From the NCBI GenBank assembly GCA_943328795.2, contig CALQBK020000022.1:1-40349 (forward strand): a stretch of 40,349 nt of DNA, given 5' to 3'. Positions 26,440 to 35,494 of this stretch are shown one piece after another; the stretch's first letter is position 1; each line of letters begins with the position of its first letter. A program made the position numbers and the translations under genes. Origin of the DNA: Bifidobacterium breve (GTDB taxonomy: Bacteria > Myxococcota_A > UBA796 > SXON01). The notes under the pieces are model-generated. The model saw only the letters and a list, made by a program, of their open reading frames with translations, did no database searches and was not told where the DNA came from.

Positions 26440-27450
26440 TCAGCGGCCCTGCGTGCCGCAATCGACCATGGTGACGTCGTACGCGATCGTCGTCGACGTG
26501 CCGCTCACCGCGACGTGGTAGGTCTTCCCGGCCGCGCTCCGCCAGCCTTCAGGCGTGAACGTGATCGCGTAGTTACTCCCGTAGTAGGCCTCGAGTTGCG
26601 TGATGGTCACTGGCTTGTCGACGCCACCTTCCGTCACGGTCACCGACGCGCGTGCGAGGTCGATGGTGTCGGACTGCAGGCTCCAGCCGACCGCGTCCAC
26701 GCTCTCGTTCCCGCTGCCGATCGCGTCGATCGGGAACGACCCCGGCGCGGGCCACGCGGTCCACGGGGTGCTGTCGGTGCCGGACCCGTAGAGCACCCAC
26801 ATGCACGAGAACGCGTCGGTCGACCCGACCCCGATCGGGCCGAGCCCGTTGGACAGGATCCAGCGGCGGTGCCCGAGCGTGGTCTCGTTCCCGAAGTCCT
26901 CCATGTACAAGTCGACGGCGTAGACCGCGGGGGCCGTCGCGATGTTGGACTGCCCGGCGGCCGAGGCGCCGTCGGCGTCGTAGCACTCCCAGGTCGAGTC
27001 CGGGTAGTGCGAGAGCGACCCGTGGGCGTCCTCCATCAGCGCGCACTGCTGGGAGGCCGCGTTCCTGTCGTCGTCCATGTCGACGGCGGGGAGGTCCGCG
27101 AGCCAGCGGTACAGGTTCACCTGGGTGAGCGTGTGCGCCCGCCACGACGCGGTCATGTCGCCGGCGTCGCAGGTGCGCGTGTCGCCGCTCCAGCTCCCCT
27201 CGGTCGCGCTCGCCCTGTCCGCGGTCCACCGCGCACACATCGTGGCGTCGGCGTCCGCGTCCGTGTCGGTGTCCGTGTCGGTGTCGGTGTCGGTGTCGGT
27301 GTCGCTATCGGTGTCCGCGTCGGCGTCCGCGTCCGAGTCGGCGGTGTCGTCCTTCGGCGGGCGCGGCTGGCGGTCCGCACCCGAGTCGTCGGGGCCAGAG
27401 CAGGCGACCAGGGGGGCGAGCGGGAGGCTGGCGAGGAGGAAGCGGCGCAT
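26440..27450 (-). CDS. CAP/SCP-domain lipoprotein with Asp-rich repeat linker
   Basis: Lipobox LAPLVACSG; DSDADADADTDSDTDTDTDTDTDTDTDADADA linker; VNLYRWLADLPAVDMDDDRNAASQQCALMEDAHGSLSHYP... and LGHRRWILSNGLGPIGVG typical of CAP domain proteins. Confidence 0.75.
   Translation of the reverse strand: MRRFLLASLPLAPLVACSGPDDSGADRQPRPPKDDTADSDADADADTDSDTDTDTDTDTDTDTDADADATMCARWTADRASATEGSWSGDTRTCDAGDMTASWRAHTLTQVNLYRWLADLPAVDMDDDRNAASQQCALMEDAHGSLSHYPDSTWECYDADGASAAGQSNIATAPAVYAVDLYMEDFGNETTLGHRRWILSNGLGPIGVGSTDAFSCMWVLYGSGTDSTPWTAWPAPGSFPIDAIGSGNESVDAVGWSLQSDTIDLARASVTVTEGGVDKPVTITQLEAYYGSNYAITFTPEGWRSAAGKTYHVAVSGTSTTIAYDVTMVDCGTQGR
27243..27345. repeat. Imperfect hexanucleotide tandem repeat (GTCGGT/GTCCGC units) coding for the Asp-rich linker
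   Basis: gcgtccgtgtcggtgtccgtgtcggtgtcggtgtcggtgtcggtgtcgctatcggtgtccgcgtcggcgtccgcgtcc read directly in the sequence. Confidence 0.9.
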
Positions 27451-27468
27451 GGGTGGGCGCTATCACGC

Positions 27469-28146
27469 CTAGTCGGTGAGCCCGAGCCGCTCGGCGATCG
27501 CCGCCGCTTCCAAGTCGAAGAGCGCGCCTTGGTCGCCCAGGCCCCCGGGCAAGCGGCCGAGGAGCTCCTCCCAGACGAGGCCGTGCAGGGAGAGCCACGT
27601 GGAGTAGGCGGTGGCGACCATCGGGATGGGCAAGGCGCGCGCGAGGGTGCCGAGCCGGCGGATCGCGTCGGGGTCCGAGTACGCCCGCGGGAGCCGCAGC
27701 CGGCCGGTGGCCTCGGCACGGGTCAGGAGGTCGACGAAGATGTGCAGGCTCTTCAGCGCGGCCGCGGCGACGACCTCGATCGGCGCGCGGTGACCGGGGA
27801 AGATCGCGCCGTGGATGAGGATGTACTCCTGCGGCCGGTCGATCGCCCAGCGGCGGTAAGCGCGCGCCAGCGTGATGAAGCGCAGGTCGAGCGCGCCCGG
27901 GGCGTCCTTGCCGGCGTGCTCGAGCGCGAGCCCCAGCTCTTCGTACGCGTCCGCCACGAGGCTGGTGACGAGCGCGTCGCGCCCGTCGAAGTAGCGGTAG
28001 AGCGCCGGGGTCGTCACGCCGATCGCCCGGGCGATCGCGCCGAGCGACAGCGCCGCGGCGCCGTGGTCGCGGATGTGGTCGCGCGCGGCGGACTTGATGG
28101 CGACGACCATCTCGGCGTGGCGGGTGTCGACTCGGGGAACTGGCAT
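27469..28146 (-). CDS. TetR/AcrR-family transcriptional regulator
   Basis: ATG at 28146; IRDHGAAALSLGAIARAIGVTTPALYRYFDGRDALVTSLVADAYEELG. Confidence 0.88.
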   Translation of the reverse strand: MPVPRVDTRHAEMVVAIKSAARDHIRDHGAAALSLGAIARAIGVTTPALYRYFDGRDALVTSLVADAYEELGLALEHAGKDAPGALDLRFITLARAYRRWAIDRPQEYILIHGAIFPGHRAPIEVVAAAALKSLHIFVDLLTRAEATGRLRLPRAYSDPDAIRRLGTLARALPIPMVATAYSTWLSLHGLVWEELLGRLPGGLGDQGALFDLEAAAIAERLGLTD

Positions 28147-28181
28147 TCGGAGGCGTATCCAGCGCGGCGCCTGGGCGTAAG

Positions 28182-28748
28182 TCAACAGGGCGGGCGGAAA
28201 CGGGCATCTTGCCACGCGCGCCAGTCGCCTGGGGTGTTCAGGTTGAGCAAGCAGTCGCGGTCGTCGATCTCGACGAGCGGTGCACTGGCGAGGCGCACGT
28301 CCAGCCGCTCCCCGGGCAGCAGCGGTGACGCGAGGCGCGCCGGGTGCCCCGGGACGCCCTCGAACGCGACCGTCGCGTCGCCCCCCACGGCGAGCAGCGC
28401 CGCGATCGTCGACGCGCGCGCCGGCGGGACGTCCACCGGCGTGACGATCGCGGGCCCAGCGCTGTGTGCGAGCCGGAGCGAGTCCGCCAGCGTGGTGCTC
28501 GCCCACGCGGTGTTCACGACGAACCGCACCCGCCCCCCGGTCCCCACCCCCCCGCCGAGGGCGGCGCGGTACGCCGCTTCGTGGCTCCCGAGCACGATCG
28601 TCACGCACAGCCCAGCGTCGAGGAAGCCGCGCGCGTGGCACCCGGCCAGCGGCACCCCGTCCACCAAGAGCAGCCCCTTCGGCTCGCCCATCCGCGTGCT
28701 GCCGCCGGCGGCGAGGACGATGGCCTGGCAGGAGAGGTCGGGAGGCAT
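28182..28748 (-). CDS. MobA/MocA-like nucleotidyltransferase (NTP_transf_3)
   Basis: AIVLAAGGSTRMGEPKGLLLVDGVPL...VTPVDVPPARASTIAALL. Confidence 0.8.
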   Translation of the reverse strand: MPPDLSCQAIVLAAGGSTRMGEPKGLLLVDGVPLAGCHARGFLDAGLCVTIVLGSHEAAYRAALGGGVGTGGRVRFVVNTAWASTTLADSLRLAHSAGPAIVTPVDVPPARASTIAALLAVGGDATVAFEGVPGHPARLASPLLPGERLDVRLASAPLVEIDDRDCLLNLNTPGDWRAWQDARFRPPC

Positions 28749-28818
28749 GTGTCCAGAAAGGGGCTTAGGATCGCGAGGACCCGCGTATCCCGCCCCCGCC
28801 CGTCCCCGAGACCCGCCG

Positions 28819-29508
28819 ATGATCAAAACGAAAGGCTGGTACATCCGCCAGAATCCGATTCTCTCGTCGCTGCCGGAGCGCGAGATGGAGCTGCTCGACC
28901 AAGTGTCGGACGCCCACGAGCTCCGGCGCCGGGCGCCGGTCTGGGCCCCCGGCGCGCACGCTGGCCACATCTACTTGGTCCGCACCGGGATCGTGAAGAT
29001 CTACAAGGTGAACGACGAGGGGCGGGAGCTCACGCTCCACTTCCTCACGAAAGATCACCTGTTCGGCGAGCTGTCCATCGTGTCCGCCGCGCCGCACGAC
29101 ACCGCCGCGGAGGCCTACGAGGACACCTCGTTGCTCTCGATCCCAAAGGACGAGTTCATGCGCATCATGATGCGCAACGCCGGGCTCGCCGTGGAGATGA
29201 TGCGCCTCGTCGGGGACCGTCGCCGCCAGCTCGAGAACCGGGTGGAGAGCCTGTTGTTCCGCAGCGCGCACGCGCGGCTCGCGGCGCTGTTCCTGGAGCT
29301 CTCCGGCCCGTTCGGCGTACGCGACAGCCGCGGTGTGATCATCAACTTGAAGCTCACGCACAAGGAGATCGCGAGCCTCATCGGCGCGACGCGGGAGACC
29401 GTGAGCTTCGCGATCCTCGACATGCGCCGGGATGGCCTCATCCTCACCGAGGGCAAGCGCGTGATCGTCATCGACGAGGTGGGCTTGAAGCGGTTGAAGG
29501 AAGCGTAG
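28819..29508 (+). CDS. Crp/Fnr-family transcriptional regulator
   Basis: Cyclic-nucleotide-binding-like domain GIVKIYKVNDEGRELTLHFLTKDHLFGELSIVS and HTH LTHKEIASLIGATRETVSFAILDMRRDGLI. Confidence 0.9.
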   Translation: MIKTKGWYIRQNPILSSLPEREMELLDQVSDAHELRRRAPVWAPGAHAGHIYLVRTGIVKIYKVNDEGRELTLHFLTKDHLFGELSIVSAAPHDTAAEAYEDTSLLSIPKDEFMRIMMRNAGLAVEMMRLVGDRRRQLENRVESLLFRSAHARLAALFLELSGPFGVRDSRGVIINLKLTHKEIASLIGATRETVSFAILDMRRDGLILTEGKRVIVIDEVGLKRLKEA

Positions 29509-32169
29509 ATGGACCTCGACATACTCGGTCGACTGGTCTGGGAGAGGCGCCGGCCCGCCCGGGGGATGGACCCCGGCCACGCGGCGGTGATGCAGTTGCC
29601 GGAGGTCTGCGACGGCTTGCCGGCGATCACGGCGGTCGAGTCCGGCGGGGCCGTGTACTCGGCGTGCGGGCCGTCGATCGAGGGGCCGCTGCGTCGCGCG
29701 TTCGAGCGAGCGCTGCGGGAGGCGGAGGCGCCCGCGGGGGCGGGGTCGGCTGACGGGGACGAGCTCTCGACGGTGTTGACAGAGCTGATCGCGGAGGGAC
29801 TGGCCGTGTCCCCGGGGGCGGGGATCGTGCCGCTGCTCGAGGTGGTGCGGCAATTGACCGCGCTGCTGTCGGCGCCGCCGCCGGAGCTGGCGGTTCGCGT
29901 GGCCGCGGTGCGGGCGATGCCCCCGGGCGACCAGGGCGCGTTCCTGGCGCGCCTCGCGGCCCGGATGCAGGTGCGGATCTCCGCGGCGCTCGCGCGGCTG
30001 GGCACGACGGGCGTGCGGATCCCAGCCCTCGCGCAGGCGGTCACGGGCTCGCGCTTCGCGATGCTGTTCGAGCGTGGGGCGCTCGACATCGAGGCCAGCC
30101 TGCCGCTGCTGGCGGCCGTCCACGAGCAAGGCATCCCGCCGGAGACCGTGGCCGCGGGTGCTGTCGCGCTGCGGACCGCGATCGCCGGGGTCGTCGAGCG
30201 TCGAAACGCCGGGCGCGGGAGCCCGGACGACCTCGGGTTCGTGTTGCGCCACATCCCGCCGGACCTCGCCGAGCGCGGGGTCGGGGAGGTCGCGCGGACC
30301 CTGTTGCTCGACCCCGACGCCCTCGCGTGGGTGCTCCCGCAGCTCGGCCGCTTCACCGACGCAAAGGCCCTCGTCCGAGCGGGGGTGACCCAACCCCTCG
30401 CGCGCGATCTCGTGAAGCCGGAGCACGGGTTGGCGCTCGCGTCGGCGCTCGGCGAGGTGCTGCGGGAGCTCCGCCGGTGGGACGTGATCTCCGCGCTGGC
30501 CGCGGCGATCGCGCCGGTAGGGGACGCGGACGGGCGGGCCGATCGGGCGTTGGTCGTGCCCCACGCGCCGGTCCACGCGGTCGTCGTGGCGGTCGGGCTG
30601 GGCCGGCTCCGGCAGCGCGGCGCAGCGGAAGGCGGGCGGCACGTCGAGCGGATCTGGTTGGAGGCGCTTCACTCCGCCCCGGGGGCCATCCACGCTGACC
30701 TGGGCCACTGCGCGCTCGTGGTGTTCCTGGACGCCCTGTCGGCGTTTCGGTTCGCGCTCCGGTTGGGCTCCCGCTTTGGCTCGTCTCCGCCCGCGGTGGG
30801 CGTCGGCGTCGGCGAGATCACGGGAGGGACGGACGGCGAGGTCGTGCGGCTGGGCGGGCCCGCGGTCGAGGCCGCGCTGCAGTGGCTCTCCCTGGGCCCG
30901 TTGCCGCCCCGCTCCGGGTGGGACGGCATCCAGGCGCTCGGGCTCGCCGGCGGCCGGCTCTGCGGGAGCGGTGTTGGGGTGGACGCCGCTGCCGCCGACG
31001 CGATCGAGGGAGCCCGGCACGTCGCCGGCCTCGTCGGCCCCCGCGACGCCGCACCCGGCGGGGACGCGCGGATGCCGAGGAGCTTGGACACGTTCCGCGT
31101 GTTCGAATTCGACGACGAGGTCGTCGCGATGGTGCGCGTGAGCGGGGTCAGCGGCGGCTTCGAGGCCGTGCGCTTCTCGTTGCCCGACTGGGTCGCGTTG
31201 CTCGACCGGGACTCGGCCGCGGCGCTGCCCTCCCAGGCGCCGATCACGGCCGTGCAACGGCAGCCGGCGTTCCGGGCGCCCGCGTCCGAGCGCATCGAGA
31301 TGCCCGACCCGCAGCCCCCGGGGCTTTCGATCGCGACGCAGCTCGGGTCGCCGATCACGGTCATCGAGCCCGCGCCCCCGCCGGTGGCGTTCGACCCGTT
31401 CGCCTCTCCCGCGCTCGCCCCGGCGCCCAGCGGCGCGCTCCCCGCGTTCGACGACCCCTTTGCCGCGAACGCCGGCGCCAGCCGCCCGCTGGTCTTCGAC
31501 GTCGGTGACGACGACTTCGCCCCCCGGCTGGGGCACCCTGTCCCGGAGCCGCTCCCGGCGCCCGTTGCGAAGCACCCCGGCGACGAGGCTGACCTCGAGG
31601 CCGACTTGGCAGCGAGCTCCGACGAAGGAGCGGGCGACTTCACCAGTTTCTTCCTCCCTGGCGTCGGCAACTCGGGGCCAGTCGTCACGCCTGGGCCCGA
31701 GATCGACGTCGAGGACGACCCGAGCGTCCTGACCGCGGACGTGGCGTTCACGCCCCCGTCGCCCGTCCAGCCTGCGAGGCCCAACTCGATCCCGCCGGGG
31801 GCGACGCGCCCGAAGGGCATCAAGGCCGGCGGGGGAGGTGCAGAGGGCGAAGGCGAGCTCCAGCCCCGCGTGCGCCGCGCACCGCGGGTCGAGTCCGAGA
31901 TGGACTTCAACTTCTTGCTCAAGGGCTACTGCGCGTTCGTCGAGGGCAACCAGCTCGTGTTCGGCCGCCCGTACGGCGCGCGGGTCGTCGACCGCCACGC
32001 CTATGCCCACCACGGGGACCCGGACGAGGCGTACCGGGCGTTCCTGCAGGACAAGATCGCGGAGGGGTTCGCCCCGCGCACCGAGCTCGTCGGAGACCTG
32101 CCGCGGGGGGTGACGCTCGCGCCGATCGAGCTGGACCGGCTCGCGCGGGTCGGGCGCCTGCTGTCGTAG
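29509..32169 (+). CDS. Large protein of unknown function, possible degenerate nucleotide-cyclase-like domain
   Basis: 886 aa directly abutting the Crp stop (TAG-ATG); segment ADLGHCALVVFLDALSAFRFALRLGSRFGSSPPAVGVGVGEITGGTDGEVVRLGGPAVEAALQWLSLG. Confidence 0.65.
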   Translation: MDLDILGRLVWERRRPARGMDPGHAAVMQLPEVCDGLPAITAVESGGAVYSACGPSIEGPLRRAFERALREAEAPAGAGSADGDELSTVLTELIAEGLAVSPGAGIVPLLEVVRQLTALLSAPPPELAVRVAAVRAMPPGDQGAFLARLAARMQVRISAALARLGTTGVRIPALAQAVTGSRFAMLFERGALDIEASLPLLAAVHEQGIPPETVAAGAVALRTAIAGVVERRNAGRGSPDDLGFVLRHIPPDLAERGVGEVARTLLLDPDALAWVLPQLGRFTDAKALVRAGVTQPLARDLVKPEHGLALASALGEVLRELRRWDVISALAAAIAPVGDADGRADRALVVPHAPVHAVVVAVGLGRLRQRGAAEGGRHVERIWLEALHSAPGAIHADLGHCALVVFLDALSAFRFALRLGSRFGSSPPAVGVGVGEITGGTDGEVVRLGGPAVEAALQWLSLGPLPPRSGWDGIQALGLAGGRLCGSGVGVDAAAADAIEGARHVAGLVGPRDAAPGGDARMPRSLDTFRVFEFDDEVVAMVRVSGVSGGFEAVRFSLPDWVALLDRDSAAALPSQAPITAVQRQPAFRAPASERIEMPDPQPPGLSIATQLGSPITVIEPAPPPVAFDPFASPALAPAPSGALPAFDDPFAANAGASRPLVFDVGDDDFAPRLGHPVPEPLPAPVAKHPGDEADLEADLAASSDEGAGDFTSFFLPGVGNSGPVVTPGPEIDVEDDPSVLTADVAFTPPSPVQPARPNSIPPGATRPKGIKAGGGGAEGEGELQPRVRRAPRVESEMDFNFLLKGYCAFVEGNQLVFGRPYGARVVDRHAYAHHGDPDEAYRAFLQDKIAEGFAPRTELVGDLPRGVTLAPIELDRLARVGRLLS

Positions 32170-32225
32170 CGAGCGTCGGCATCGGCGGCCCGGCTTGGAC
32201 GCCGCTTCCCGCAGTTGTCGGAGTT

Positions 32226-32244
32226 CGCCAGGGCCGGCCTGGCG
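32226..32244. repeat. Short inverted repeat CGCCAGG-GCCGG-CCTGGCG in the intergenic region
   Basis: Perfect 7-bp arms with 5-nt loop, 57 bp after the stop of the 886-aa ORF; no T-run follows, so only a possible terminator-like hairpin. Confidence 0.4.
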
Positions 32245-32332
32245 GGTGGCGGTGCAGGGGGAGGCGGGGTAGACCGTCTCCCTCTTCCTTTCCCCTGCAG
32301 TGAGCGGCGGCGTTCTCGCCCAAGGTCTTCCG

Positions 32333-32851
32333 ATGAAACTCTACCGTGCACGTGTCTCCGCAATCGCCCACGGAGTGCTCGAGCGCCTCGTCAACGAGGG
32401 TGACATCGAGGTGGACGCCGAGAGCCGCGTCGAGGCCGAGCAGGACCTCGTGGCGATCATGGACAGCTACCTCAAGCGCGACCAGGACCTGCGCGAGAGC
32501 GTGCGGGCGGAGATGGAGCGGAAGAACGTCCCGTACGACCAGTACAACAAGACGCGCGGGGACGTTGCCTCCACCTGGGGTCACCCCACGGGCAACGAGG
32601 TCGAGAAGTACCTGTCCCGCCAGTTCATCGAGAACTTCATGCTGTCGCCGCACGTCGTCGAAGTGTTCGGCGAGGACCGCGAGATGTTCCGCAAGATCAT
32701 CGACACCATCAAGCGGTTCGACGTGGACGAGAACGCGCTGCGGGCCGAGGCCGAAGATCGGATCAAGAACGTGGCGGAGGGCTCCGTGGAGCGGCAGGAC
32801 GCGCTCAACCGCGCGCTGCGCGAGGTCCGGAAGAAGCACGGCCTGCTCTGA
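32333..32851 (+). CDS. DUF507-family protein
   Basis: 172 aa; MKLYRARVSAIAHGVLERLVNEGDIEVDAESRVEAEQDLVAIMDSYL...RAEAEDRIKNVAEGSVERQDALNRALREVRKKHGLL. Confidence 0.7.
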   Translation: MKLYRARVSAIAHGVLERLVNEGDIEVDAESRVEAEQDLVAIMDSYLKRDQDLRESVRAEMERKNVPYDQYNKTRGDVASTWGHPTGNEVEKYLSRQFIENFMLSPHVVEVFGEDREMFRKIIDTIKRFDVDENALRAEAEDRIKNVAEGSVERQDALNRALREVRKKHGLL

Positions 32852-32893
32852 GATCAGCCGGCCCGTGACGCGCTGCACGCCAGGGTCCGCCCG

Positions 32894-33973
32894 GTGAGCA
32901 TGCGCCTCGTTATCGTCGGCGGTGGCCCGGCCGGCCTGGCGGCCGCGATCGAGGCGCGGCTCGCTGGCGTTGACGCTGTCGTGGTCGAGCGTTGCGCGGG
33001 CCCCGTCGACAAGGCCTGCGGCGAGGGGCTGATGCCGGCGGGGGTCTCGCACCTCCACAGGCTCGGGGTCGAGGTCCCAGCATGGGCGACGCACCCTTTC
33101 CGGGGGGTGCGGTACATCGATGCCACCTCCGGGCGACGGGTCGTCGCCGAGGCCGGGTTCGGGTCGGGGACGGGGCTGGGGATCCGGCGCACCGGGCTCT
33201 CGGAGGCGCTCCGGGCGCGGGCCTCGGCGCTGGGCGTCGAGCTGCGCGAGCGGACCGAGGCGCTGTCGCTCCACGCGGACGACGGGGGCGTCACGCTGGA
33301 GACCAGCGCGGGCCCGGTGCGCGGCGACTACCTGGTCGGCGCGGACGGGCTGCACTCGCAGGTCCGGAAGTGGGCGGGGATCGGGGCTGTCACGGGCCCG
33401 CGGCGCCGCCTGGGGATCCGGCGGCACTACACCGTGCGTCCGTGGAGCGACTACGTCGAGGTGTGGTGGGCGGACGACGTCGAGGCGTACGTGACGCCCG
33501 TCGGCCCCGAGCGCGTGGGTGTCGCGTTCCTCTGGAGCGGCCGGCGGGGACGGGGGGACCTGGAGACCTTCCTGGGCCGGTTCCCCGAGCTCGCCGAGCG
33601 CCTCGGGCCGGCCGAGAGCACCGTGCGAGGCGCGGGGCCCTTCGACGTCCGCGTCGCGACCCAGGCGGCCGGCCGCGTGCTCTTGCTCGGGGACGCAGCT
33701 GGCTACGTCGACGCGCTCACGGGCGAGGGCCTCGCGCTCGGTTTTGAGCAGGCCCAGGCGCTCGTCGGCCTCTGCGTCTCGGGCAAGGCGAAGGAGTGGC
33801 CCGCGCGCTGGTCCGCGCTGACGCGTCGCCACCGCTGGTTCACGCGTGCGCTCCTGCAGCTGGCGGATCGCCCGTGGCTGCGCCGCGCCGTTGTCCGTGG
33901 GCTCGCCGCGAACCCCTGGGCGTTCCGCCTCGCGCTGAACCAGGGGGCCGGCCGCCTGGCCCTCCGCGGCTGA
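32894..33973 (+). CDS. FAD-dependent oxidoreductase (geranylgeranyl-reductase-like/aromatic monooxygenase-like)
   Basis: MRLVIVGGGPAGLAAAIEARLAG; YLVGADGLHSQVRKWAG; VLLLGDAAGYVDALTGEGLALGFEQA. Start may be GTG 32894 or ATG 32900. Confidence 0.85.
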   Translation: MSMRLVIVGGGPAGLAAAIEARLAGVDAVVVERCAGPVDKACGEGLMPAGVSHLHRLGVEVPAWATHPFRGVRYIDATSGRRVVAEAGFGSGTGLGIRRTGLSEALRARASALGVELRERTEALSLHADDGGVTLETSAGPVRGDYLVGADGLHSQVRKWAGIGAVTGPRRRLGIRRHYTVRPWSDYVEVWWADDVEAYVTPVGPERVGVAFLWSGRRGRGDLETFLGRFPELAERLGPAESTVRGAGPFDVRVATQAAGRVLLLGDAAGYVDALTGEGLALGFEQAQALVGLCVSGKAKEWPARWSALTRRHRWFTRALLQLADRPWLRRAVVRGLAANPWAFRLALNQGAGRLALRG

Positions 33974-34025
33974 CCCCCGGGACGGTCGTTTGGCGCTGGG
34001 ATACGACGGGGGCCCCGGAGCGCCC

Positions 34026-35081
34026 ATGACCACCCCCTCCCGCCCCCCCAACATCGCCGTCCTCCCCGGGGACGGCATCGGCTCCGAGGTCCTCGACCAG
34101 GGCCTGCGCGTGCTGCACGCTGTCGCGCCCGACGTCACCTACGAGCACTTCGACTTCGGCGCGGAGCGGTACCTCCGGGACGGCACCACCCTGCCGGACG
34201 CAGCGCTCGACCGGTTTCGCAACGAGTTCGACTGCATCTACCTGGGCGCGCTGGGCGACCCGCGAGTGCCGAGCAACGTCCACGCGAAGGACATCCTGCT
34301 CGGGTCGCGGTTCAAGCTCGACCTCTACATCAACTTCCGCCCGGTCCGCCTGCTCGACGCACGCTACTGCCCGTTGAAGGACAAGCGGCCGGAGGACGTC
34401 GACTTCGTCGTGTTCCGCGAGAACACCGAGGGGCTGTACACCGGCATCGGCGGGCAGTTCAAGCGCGGAACGGCCGACGAGATCGCGATCGAGCAGGAGA
34501 TCAACACGCGGCTCGGGGTCGAGCGGATCATCCGCGCGGCGTTCGAGTGGGCGCGCGCGAACGGCAAGACGCGGGTGTGCATGAGCGACAAGGCGAACGC
34601 CATGCGCCACGGCCACGATCTGTGGCAGCGCGTGTTCAAGCTCGTGGCGGCCGAGTACCCCGAGATCACCTCGTCGCACCTGTACGTCGACGTGCTGACC
34701 ATGCGGATGGTCCAGACCCCCGAGGACTTCGAGGTCATCGTGACCAACAACCTGTTCGGCGACATCGTGACGGACCTCGGCGCGGCGATCCAGGGCGGCA
34801 TCGGGCTCGCCGCGAGCGGGAACTTGCACCCGGGCCGGGTCGGGCTGTACGAGCCGGTGCACGGCAGCGCGCCGGACATCGCGGGCAAGGGCATCGCGAA
34901 CCCGTTCGCGGCGATATTGACAGCCGGGATGATGCTCGGCCAGCTCGGCCGTGCGCAGGATGAGCGCGCGATCGGGGACGCCGTCGGGCGCTGCCTCGTC
35001 GCCGGGCGCGTCACGAAGGAGCTCGGGGGCACGCTCACCACCGCGGACGCGGGCACCGCCGTGTTGGACGCGATGCGGTGA
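34026..35081 (+). CDS. Isocitrate/isopropylmalate dehydrogenase family protein
   Basis: IAVLPGDGIGSEVLDQGLRVL; VVFRENTEGLYTGIGG; VTNNLFGDIVTDLGAAIQGGIGLAASGNLHPG...EPVHGSAPDIAGKGIANPFAAILTAGMML. Confidence 0.92.
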   Translation: MTTPSRPPNIAVLPGDGIGSEVLDQGLRVLHAVAPDVTYEHFDFGAERYLRDGTTLPDAALDRFRNEFDCIYLGALGDPRVPSNVHAKDILLGSRFKLDLYINFRPVRLLDARYCPLKDKRPEDVDFVVFRENTEGLYTGIGGQFKRGTADEIAIEQEINTRLGVERIIRAAFEWARANGKTRVCMSDKANAMRHGHDLWQRVFKLVAAEYPEITSSHLYVDVLTMRMVQTPEDFEVIVTNNLFGDIVTDLGAAIQGGIGLAASGNLHPGRVGLYEPVHGSAPDIAGKGIANPFAAILTAGMMLGQLGRAQDERAIGDAVGRCLVAGRVTKELGGTLTTADAGTAVLDAMR

Positions 35082-35491
35082 CTACGCCACTCTACTGCCT
35101 CACCGGGTTCGCGACCTGGACGATCCTCCTGGTGCTGGTGGGCATCGGTCCGTACCGCGTCAGCAACGTGCTGTTGGGCCGGGCGAAGCCGGGGTCGTTC
35201 CCGGCTGCGGTCCCGCACGGGCCCGACTGGTACCAGCGCTTGATGCGGGCGCACGGCAATTGCGTCGAGAACTTGCCCGTCTTCGCGACGCTGGTGCTGG
35301 TCGGGCACCTCGCGGACCTGCGCACCGGGACGTTCGCTGTCCTCTGCCAGGTGGTGCTCGGCGCGCGGCTCTGCCAGAGCGTCGCGCACATCTCGAGCGG
35401 GCGTCACCGGGTGATCAACGTCCGGTTCGGGTTCTTCCTCACCCAGGTCCTGTGCTTCGTCGCGATGGCGGGGTTGATCCTGCGGAGCTGA
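35078..35491 (+). CDS. MAPEG-family membrane protein
   Basis: 137 aa; RLMRAHGNCVENLPVFATLVLVGHLADL...VLGARLCQSVAHISSG; GTGA overlap with the upstream stop. Confidence 0.75.
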   Translation: MTTPLYCLTGFATWTILLVLVGIGPYRVSNVLLGRAKPGSFPAAVPHGPDWYQRLMRAHGNCVENLPVFATLVLVGHLADLRTGTFAVLCQVVLGARLCQSVAHISSGRHRVINVRFGFFLTQVLCFVAMAGLILRS

Positions 35492-35494
35492 TCG

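Noticed and set aside
24452-26521. 689-aa plus-strand ORF
   Set aside because: Antisense to the SGNH hydrolase and LecA-like genes, which have clear motifs and a signal peptide.
27243-27345. CRISPR-like repeat array
   Set aside because: It is a 6-bp coding microsatellite with no spacers.
26515-28818. Upstream extension of the 997-aa ORF that contains the Crp-like gene
   Set aside because: The first ~768 residues are antisense to the CAP, TetR and nucleotidyltransferase genes; the real Crp-like start is ATG 28819.
28765-32013. 1082-aa minus-strand ORF
   Set aside because: Antisense to the Crp-like and 886-aa ORFs; Arg/His/Pro-rich composition typical of GC-rich shadow frames; no motifs.
32170-32332. 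Rho-independent terminator or small RNA gene
   Set aside because: A short hairpin is present but no T-run, promoter or conserved structure could be supported.
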